In this document: positions 56,777 to 61,816 of the stretch, piece after piece | Position numbering within the stretch: position 1 is the first letter of the stretch | Layout of the letters: each line of letters starts with the position of its first letter | NCBI GenBank assembly: GCA_030606805.1 | Contig: JAUWFS010000001.1 | Location: forward strand, 1-61,816 | Direction: 5' to 3' | DNA length: 61,816 nt | Origin: B13-G4 sp030606805 | GTDB lineage: Bacteria; Desulfobacterota; Desulfobacteria; Desulfobacterales; ETH-SRB1 | Program-made: the position numbers and the translations under genes | The notes under the pieces: generated by a model | What the model saw: only the letters and a program-made list of their open reading frames with translations | Told to the model about the DNA's origin: nothing | Database searches by the model: none

Positions 56777-56815
56777 TTTTAACGCAGTGGAGCAATCAAA
56801 TCCACTGCGTTAAAA
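56777..56815 (+). other. Perfect 15-bp hairpin after the coat gene
   Basis: TTTTAACGCAGTGGA (56777-56791) pairs perfectly with TCCACTGCGTTAAAA (56801-56815) around a nine-base loop. No T-run follows on the plus strand; the SD of the next gene comes eight bases later. It may attenuate transcription or protect the coat mRNA 3' end. Confidence 0.7.
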
Positions 56816-56833
56816 CCGAAAGGAGATTTTATC

Positions 56834-57235
56834 ATGACTGAGGAAGTTGTGAAGTTAATTAAGGGAGATACACCTGTTACCTGTGATCCTGAGAGAGCAC
56901 AATATTATATTGATAAAGGATTCCGGATTGTTGGAGAGGAACTCCCGGTAGAGGAAGAACTTCCGGTAGAGGAACTTCCGGTACAGGGGCCAAGACAGGA
57001 TGGTGAGGAGGCAGAGCCGTTGCATGAGACTTTAGCAAAAGCGGAACTACCGGGAACCATAGATAGACAAGAGTGTATTACAATAGCTGTTCAGCGTATC
57101 CTTGACCGTAATAATCCTGATGAACTTACCGGTGGCGGATTGCCCCGAATTGAAATAATTGCAGAAGAAGCCGGTGTTGTCGCTGTTACGGCCCCAGAAA
57201 GAGCAGCCGCTATGGAATCTATAACGAACGGGTAG
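56834..57235 (+). CDS. Hypothetical virion-associated protein with short repeats (133 aa)
   Basis: SD AAAGGAGATTT. The N-terminal half starts MTEEVVKLIKGDTPVTCDPE and carries a short repeat ELPVEEELPVEELPV (encoded by near-identical DNA repeats at about 56938-56990). The C-terminal half contains IDRQECITIAVQRILDRNNP. Directly after the coat gene; possibly a head decoration or completion protein. Confidence 0.55.
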   Translation: MTEEVVKLIKGDTPVTCDPERAQYYIDKGFRIVGEELPVEEELPVEELPVQGPRQDGEEAEPLHETLAKAELPGTIDRQECITIAVQRILDRNNPDELTGGGLPRIEIIAEEAGVVAVTAPERAAAMESITNG

Positions 57236-57246
57236 AGGATAAAAAA

Positions 57247-57690
57247 ATGGCCTATACATCGGATGTTGATTTAGTCAAAAAGAGGGCTAATATACTTGAT
57301 CTTGGTATCAGTTCGTTTGACGATCAACATGAAGAAGCAGGGCGGATCATTGATCGAGATTTGGTAATTTGGTATGATGCTGAAGCACGGCTACGTGGCC
57401 GTGATCCACAGGCTATTCCTTTTGAACAAAAAGATCTTTTAGAACAGAACAAAGAGGTAGAGCCTGCAGCGCTATTTCTGGCCCTATCCTTCGCCTATGA
57501 CAAATTGGCTAAAGATTTACCTGCTAAAACGGACGGTATGGCGGCGCAGAGAGAACATTATAGAAAAGAATTTGAACGTGAATGGAATGCTGCCAAACTT
57601 ATTGGATTCACTTATGATTGGGATAAATCCGGCGAGGTAGATGTTGATGAGCAGCCACAAGTTGCTTACCGGACTTTGATGCGAGAATGA
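57247..57690 (+). CDS. Head-tail connector/adaptor protein candidate
   Basis: 147 aa. MAYTSDVDLVKKRANILDLG, IIDRDLVIWYDAEARLRGRD and ALFLALSFAYDKLAKDLPAK give the helical layout of gp6/gp15-like adaptors. Overlaps the next gene by four bases. Position supports the call. Confidence 0.6.
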   Translation: MAYTSDVDLVKKRANILDLGISSFDDQHEEAGRIIDRDLVIWYDAEARLRGRDPQAIPFEQKDLLEQNKEVEPAALFLALSFAYDKLAKDLPAKTDGMAAQREHYRKEFEREWNAAKLIGFTYDWDKSGEVDVDEQPQVAYRTLMRE

Positions 57691-58160
57691 TTGATTTAAA
57701 CATTGATAGTAAAATTATTGATAAGTTAGAAAAGGATATCGTTGCTTTTGGTCAAGAGTTGGATCTGAGCAAGATGATGGGAGAGGTAGCGGTTGATCAA
57801 TTAGCTCGTATAAAAACCAGAACGCTTAAAGGCGTTGATTTTGAAGAAGTTCCATTTGAAGCGTACAGTAAATCTTATGCTGCTTTTAGAGCAAAGAAAG
57901 GGCGACCGATAGATAAGGTAGATCTGTTCTTTAGAGGGCATATGTTAGGAGCTATGGATTGGGAGACAATAGACGATGGTGTTAGATTGTTTTTCAATGA
58001 TGCTCAACAGGCTGCTAAAGCCCATGGTCATCATCATGGTTATAAACCCCGTAATTTGCCTGCCAGACCATTCTTTGAAGTTTCAGATCAAGATGCTATA
58101 GAAATTAGAGAACAACTGGCAGATGCAGTGGAAGAAATACGTAATACGTTTTTTCGGTAA
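57687..58160 (+). CDS. Phage virion morphogenesis protein (Mu gpG-like)
   Basis: 157 aa. ARIKTRTLKGVDFEEVPFEA, YSKSYAAFRAKKGRP, VDLFFRGHMLGAMDW, LFFNDAQQAAKAHGHHHG and LPARPFFEVSDQDAIEI are typical of the tail-completion/virion morphogenesis family. Probably a neck protein. Confidence 0.85.
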   Translation: MIDLNIDSKIIDKLEKDIVAFGQELDLSKMMGEVAVDQLARIKTRTLKGVDFEEVPFEAYSKSYAAFRAKKGRPIDKVDLFFRGHMLGAMDWETIDDGVRLFFNDAQQAAKAHGHHHGYKPRNLPARPFFEVSDQDAIEIREQLADAVEEIRNTFFR

Positions 58161-58166
58161 TAAAAA

Positions 58167-58622
58167 ATGATTGATAATAACAGAGAACATATTTTACTTA
58201 GATTGATTGAACGGATTTCGTCGATGTCGGTTATTGCAAAGGTTCAAAGGCGCCGGCCCTCTTCCGAAGAATTCGAACAATTATCTGATCATCAGTTTCC
58301 GTTTGTTGCAATAGAGGCTATGGGGCCTCAGCCTACAGGATTAAAACAAGAGGCTCGGAAAGGATTTAGTAAAGTAATTGTGCATCATTTTTCGATGACG
58401 GTAGATTTTTACGTTTATGCTAAATGGGTTGAAAATCAAGACAGTGAATTTGGCAATTTGTATGATGATATTTATCGAGCGATTTATACTGAATTTTTGT
58501 TAATGAATTTGGCAGACGGAATAACTACTGAACCAGTACCAGTTCCTTCAATTGTTATGGAGCCTTATTATTTATTTAGAATACGCAGCAAAATTGCATA
58601 TCGCACGCAAGGCGGAATTTAA
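58167..58622 (+). CDS. Tail terminator-like protein
   Basis: 151 aa. ILLRLIERISSMSVIAKVQR, FPFVAIEAMGPQP, HHFSMTVDFYVYAKWVENQD and PYYLFRIRSKIAYRTQGGI fit the small alpha/beta fold of tail terminators. It lies between the neck and the tube gene, the expected place. Confidence 0.65.
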   Translation: MIDNNREHILLRLIERISSMSVIAKVQRRRPSSEEFEQLSDHQFPFVAIEAMGPQPTGLKQEARKGFSKVIVHHFSMTVDFYVYAKWVENQDSEFGNLYDDIYRAIYTEFLLMNLADGITTEPVPVPSIVMEPYYLFRIRSKIAYRTQGGI

Positions 58623-58640
58623 AATTAAAGGAGGTTTGTT

Positions 58641-59669
58641 ATGTCACTAAAAGGCACAGCACAGGGGAAAGATATCATAATCCCAAAGGGAGTTGTAATT
58701 TGTTATCCAATAGCGAGTGGGGTTGTGGATGTGGATGGTGGTGTAGATCTCGGTTATTGCCAGGAAGCTGAACTGGGAATAACAGAAACTACTCGCCAGG
58801 TATATTCGGCAAGAGATGCTTCAATGGCAATGGCAGTGGATAAAGTGGTCAAAACTGAGTATTCGCTTCCGTTACAGCTTATGTCCATATCGCCTGATAA
58901 TCTGGCTTTGATCTTCCGCGGAGTAAAATCAACGCTGGTACAAATTGCGGGACATTATGACGATGCTGCTGCTCTTGCTGTGGCGGCCCCGGCAGCTTTG
59001 GATCGGGCACAAAAGCTGGGCAAGCGAGCAGTTACTGTAAAGGCTATTCCCTATGATGGTGGATCAGCAGCTTTTAATGTGGGAGCTCAATTATCAACCG
59101 GTGCTTCTACGGCAGAAATTGTTTGGGTCGAAGGGACAGTTGCGGCAGGAATGATATATGTCGTTGATCTTTCGGGAAATGATTTTGTTGATGATGCTGT
59201 TTTGATAGACGATGACGGAGTCGCTCCCGGAGCGGCGGTGCAAAATGGAGCAGTTGTTGTCAAGAAGGACATTGTGTTGACAGACACCGGCGCCGCAAAA
59301 CGATATGTCCTGGATACTGACTATGGCTTGGATGAAAAATCCGGGACTGTATTTTACCTTGACAGTGGTGATATTGTTGCCGACGAAGTTTTGGAAGCAT
59401 ATTTCGATTATGCTTCTCTAACTGAAATTGTCATCTTATCGGGTGCGACTGGGATAGAGGAATATCAAGTGGAAGTCCTACCGTTTGCCGAAGAGACCGA
59501 AAATCGGTATGAGTATACTTTCTGGCGATGCTCAATCAAACTGGATACAACCATTAAATTAATCACGGTGGCTGAAGAGGAAACAATCATCAATGTAACA
59601 TTGACACCGTTGACAGATGGACCTGGTGCTTCGTCTGATTATCCGGTGTTCCGCCAGATTCTTGTGTAA
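58641..59669 (+). CDS. Major tail (tube) protein
   Basis: 342 aa. IIIPKGVVICYPIASGVVDV, LGYCQEAELGITETTRQVYS, ARDASMAMAVDKVVKTEYSL and LPLQLMSISPDNLALIF resemble long-tail tube proteins. An Ala-rich inserted domain occupies about residues 100-260. Strong SD (AAAGGAGGTTT). Very high expression expected. Confidence 0.8.
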   Translation: MSLKGTAQGKDIIIPKGVVICYPIASGVVDVDGGVDLGYCQEAELGITETTRQVYSARDASMAMAVDKVVKTEYSLPLQLMSISPDNLALIFRGVKSTLVQIAGHYDDAAALAVAAPAALDRAQKLGKRAVTVKAIPYDGGSAAFNVGAQLSTGASTAEIVWVEGTVAAGMIYVVDLSGNDFVDDAVLIDDDGVAPGAAVQNGAVVVKKDIVLTDTGAAKRYVLDTDYGLDEKSGTVFYLDSGDIVADEVLEAYFDYASLTEIVILSGATGIEEYQVEVLPFAEETENRYEYTFWRCSIKLDTTIKLITVAEEETIINVTLTPLTDGPGASSDYPVFRQILV

Positions 59670-59681
59670 AGGAGGAAGGCG

Positions 59682-60092
59682 ATGTCACGTCGAGTCAATG
59701 AATTTACGATTGAGACAGATGATGGTGATCTGGCTGTAATAGTGTATGAAGTCCGGCCCCGAGATTTGTATACAAAGTTACAACAATGTGTACATAAAGA
59801 GTTGTCCTCAACAGAATATCAAGAGTTACTTAATATCTGTTGCAATCTTACAACTGGACAGTTGGCCGGACTTTATCCTTCAGAAATGGAAGTTGTTATT
59901 CAGCATTTCAAAGAGGTCAACGCCTCTTTTTTAGCACCATGGCCGACCCTAAAGGCTTTGATCGAAAAAGTCGGTTTGACAGAATGGGTGGTAAAGGTGA
60001 TAGAACAATCAGGCGTAAAGGAAGTTTTGGCGATAGCGCTGGTGAAAGATTGGAAAAAGCTTGCGAAAAGCTCATTAGAAAAGGACACTTAA
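59682..60092 (+). CDS. Tail assembly chaperone (G-like)
   Basis: 136 aa. SD AAAGGAGGAAGG. MSRRVNEFTIETDDGDLAVI begins a beta-rich half and EKVGLTEWVVKVIEQSGVKE follows. Located between tube and tape measure, the fixed position of G-type chaperones. A second frame continues after it, consistent with a G-T frameshift. Confidence 0.75.
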   Translation: MSRRVNEFTIETDDGDLAVIVYEVRPRDLYTKLQQCVHKELSSTEYQELLNICCNLTTGQLAGLYPSEMEVVIQHFKEVNASFLAPWPTLKALIEKVGLTEWVVKVIEQSGVKEVLAIALVKDWKKLAKSSLEKDT

Positions 60093-60211
60093 ATGTTTGG
60101 GATTATGGTTGGTCCTTTTTTGAAGCTGCCTTAAAATATACAAAAGAAGCCGAAAAAAAAGAGCATGAATTAAGAGTAAAACTTCACGGTTACAAACTTA
60201 AAGGCGGCTGA
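60059..60211 (+). CDS. Tail chaperone T extension made by -1 frameshift
   Basis: In the -1 frame the sequence continues as KACEKLIRKGHLNVWDYGWS and FFEAALKYTKEAEKKEHE to TGA at 60209-60211, the usual T-domain content (Trp-rich, helical). A candidate slip site is G_AAA_AAG at 60053-60059, near the end of G. The heptamer is not a perfect X XXY YYZ, so the exact site is uncertain. The T-region frame has no good start of its own. Confidence 0.55.
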   Translation, partial: ACEKLIRKGHLNVWDYGWSFFEAALKYTKEAEKKEHELRVKLHGYKLKGG

Positions 60212-60250
60212 AGATCTTTGTAGTTGATATAGTAGTAGAGGTCCTTGGAT

Positions 60251-61816
60251 ATGGAATCTATCGATATCATAATCAAAGCCTTCAATCGGGCAAAGACTAC
60301 ATTAAATGAAGTTAGCCGTGATTTGAAAGGTGTTGGACAAGAAGCCCGGAAGCTCGATAAAGATACTTCCAAACAGGCCGTAAGTGGATTACGTAAGTGG
60401 CGTAGTGAATTAGAAAAAACCAAAAAAAGTGTTAAATCTCTCCGCGATGCTTCCCAAAGCATTGTAGATGTTTCGAAGAAGCTTCTCATGGCAGGTGCTG
60501 CTATGGGGGCCGCCGTTTTTTTTCCTATAAAACAAGCTGGTGAATTTGAATCCGCGATGGCTAAAGTTAAAGCCATTATGACAGATGTATCAGAAGAAAC
60601 ATTTGAACGGATGAAGGCACAGGCACGTTCGTTAGGAGAAACCACTCAATATACAGCAACTCAATCTGCCGAAGCATTCACGTTTTTGGCCATGGCCGGC
60701 TTAAATGCCATTGAGGCTATGGAGGCCCTGCCAGGTACATTGCAGTTAGCAGCAGCAGGTGGTCTCGAACTGGCCGTTGCCGCAGATTTGGCTACAAACG
60801 TACTTGCGGGCTTAGGATTTGAGGTAGCACAATTAGGCCGTGTAAATGATGTTCTCGCTCGTGCTGCTTCCAGGGCTAATACCTCTGTAATGGAACTGGG
60901 CGAGGCAATGAAAATTGCTGGTCCCGCGGCCAAAGGTTCTAAGGAAGAATTTGAGGCGGTTGTTGCCGTGCTGGGCGGTATGGCGGATGCTGGTATTAAA
61001 GGCGGTGAAGCTGGAAATGCTGTAAAACGAATGTTAATCCTTCTTCAGAATCCAACCGCAAAAGCTCGTAGCGAACTGGAAAAGCTGAATGTTCCTCTCA
61101 CAGACAGTGAAGGCAAGTTCCGGGGTCTTATTCCTATTTTGCAGGATTTGGGTGAGGCACAGATGGATTTGTCATCCTCTGCAAAAATATTTGGATTATA
61201 CACTGGTGCAGCGGCGATAGCTGCAGCAGGTTCAGCCAAGAAAATGGGTGTGCTTACAGAAGAACTTCGGAATGCCAAGGGCGCTGCCGAAGAAATGGCA
61301 AAGGTTATGCTTGATACGATGCCCGGTGCCTTGACTTTGTTAAGATCTGCAATTGAAGGATTGATGTTATCTGTTGCGGGACCTTTGATGGGTATTTTCA
61401 AGGATATCTTGATAGCCGTAGCAAATACAGTGAGCATGGTAACTGCTTTGGTGAAAGCAACAAGTCCGATTGCTCCTATGTTGTTAGGAATTGTTACTGT
61501 CGCAGGAGCCTTAGTTCTTGCATTAGGTGGATTAGGAATCGTAGTTGGTGGACTCATATATGGTTTTGCTCAGTGGAAAATTGTAACAGCGATGATTGGG
61601 CCAACCTTGGCATTAATTCAAGGTACAGTCATTGCAAACATTGTAACGATGCTACGATTACATGGAGTTGTGGGAATATTAAAGATCGCCTTTCTGGCTC
61701 TTTTACGAGTATTAATAGCCCATCCTCTCATAGCTTTGGGGACAGCTATAAGTGTTCTTTATTTGTATATAAAACAATTGGTGCCAGAGTGGAAAAGATT
61801 GAATGAAGAGGCGGAA
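60251..61816 (+). CDS. Tape measure protein, 3'-truncated by window edge
   Basis: ATG 60251 opens a frame that runs to the end of the window (at least 522 residues). MESIDIIIKAFNRAKTTLNE, coiled-coil, FESAMAKVKAIMTDVSEETF and the TP901-like core (TTQYTATQSAEAFTFLAMAG, ANTSVMELGEAMKIAGPAAK, GSKEEFEAVVAVLGGMADAG, IKGGEAGNAVKRM) identify the family. Hydrophobic segments follow near residues 400-490. It sets tail length and helps DNA entry. Confidence 0.92.
   Translation, partial: MESIDIIIKAFNRAKTTLNEVSRDLKGVGQEARKLDKDTSKQAVSGLRKWRSELEKTKKSVKSLRDASQSIVDVSKKLLMAGAAMGAAVFFPIKQAGEFESAMAKVKAIMTDVSEETFERMKAQARSLGETTQYTATQSAEAFTFLAMAGLNAIEAMEALPGTLQLAAAGGLELAVAADLATNVLAGLGFEVAQLGRVNDVLARAASRANTSVMELGEAMKIAGPAAKGSKEEFEAVVAVLGGMADAGIKGGEAGNAVKRMLILLQNPTAKARSELEKLNVPLTDSEGKFRGLIPILQDLGEAQMDLSSSAKIFGLYTGAAAIAAAGSAKKMGVLTEELRNAKGAAEEMAKVMLDTMPGALTLLRSAIEGLMLSVAGPLMGIFKDILIAVANTVSMVTALVKATSPIAPMLLGIVTVAGALVLALGGLGIVVGGLIYGFAQWKIVTAMIGPTLALIQGTVIANIVTMLRLHGVVGILKIAFLALLRVLIAHPLIALGTAISVLYLYIKQLVPEWKRLNEEAE

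Noticed and set aside
59840..60211. Independent gene starting inside the tail chaperone
   Set aside because: No SD or credible start; the useful part begins only near the end of G, which fits a -1 frameshift product.
60190..61557. Minus-strand frames opposite the tape measure gene
   Set aside because: They are antisense shadows of the long plus-strand tape measure frame, which has clear TP901-type motifs.
1..61816. TGA as a sense codon (alternative genetic code)
   Set aside because: Many well-bounded genes end in TGA right before SD/ATG or in ATGA overlaps; only the HNH at 27337 shows an internal TGA.
1..61816. tRNA genes
   Set aside because: No cloverleaf with a convincing T-arm (GTTCRANYC) and acceptor pairing was seen on reading; a tRNAscan-type search would be decisive.

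Overview
The window is a contiguous piece of a tailed double-stranded DNA bacteriophage genome (Caudoviricetes). It is AT-rich (about 40 % G+C by eye). Every gene I accept lies on the plus strand, packed with short gaps, ATGA/TAATG overlaps and clear Shine-Dalgarno sites. The identity rests on an ordered late module: small terminase candidate, terminase, portal, MuF minor head protein, scaffold, P22-gp5-like coat protein, connector/neck proteins, tail terminator, tail tube, a frameshifted tail chaperone pair and the start of a tape measure. The tail genes suggest a long non-contractile (siphovirus-like) tail. TTGACA promoters and strong SD sites suggest a bacterial host using an ordinary sigma70-type polymerase; the host itself cannot be named. 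I saw no integrase, tRNA, CRISPR array or lysis cassette, but both genome ends lie outside the window. No gene-free stretch exceeds 300 bases; the longest (about 1850-1955, 13951-14075, 15619-15772, 45407-45548, 48443-48604, 51396-51557, 55464-55603) hold the promoters, terminators and RNA structures listed.

Layout. 1-8.6 kb: small early genes, many with zinc ribbons, a GNAT, three HNH_3 homing-type endonucleases and an N6-adenine-type methyltransferase. 8.6-12.1 kb: a SNF2-type helicase interrupted in its DECH motif by an intein; a separate homing endonuclease gene is nested in another frame inside the intein. 12-25 kb: replication and recombination, with a candidate annealing protein, SbcD/SbcC nuclease, SSB, a candidate replisome protein and a DnaC-type loader; two integron-like attC cassettes sit just after the sbcC terminator. 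24.5-32.5 kb: DUF5131 protein, a second DNA methyltransferase, a secreted 3D-domain protein, a RarA-C/SWIM-like protein and more homing endonucleases. 32.5-41.9 kb: a biosynthetic set (PurD-like ATP-grasp, PIG-L deacetylase, WbqC, CxxCxxCC protein, DegT aminotransferase, NAD-dependent epimerase, GT-B-like transferase) separated by small phage genes. 42-45.5 kb: small genes, several visibly broken. 45.5-61.8 kb: packaging and structural genes, with a type IB topoisomerase and a MuF protein carrying an ADP-ribosyltransferase-like tail.

How it fits together. SSB, the annealing candidate and the RarA-C/SWIM protein all end in the same acidic DIPF-type tail, which suggests one shared docking partner in replication. 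SbcCD and the annealing candidate would supply recombination. The two methyltransferases and the sugar/amine cluster could protect phage DNA or decorate a virion or cell surface. A three-hairpin RNA element with compensatory changes is repeated upstream of the scaffold and coat genes and may tune their expression. At least eleven homing-type nuclease genes, in several unrelated families, make this an unusually mobile phage genome.
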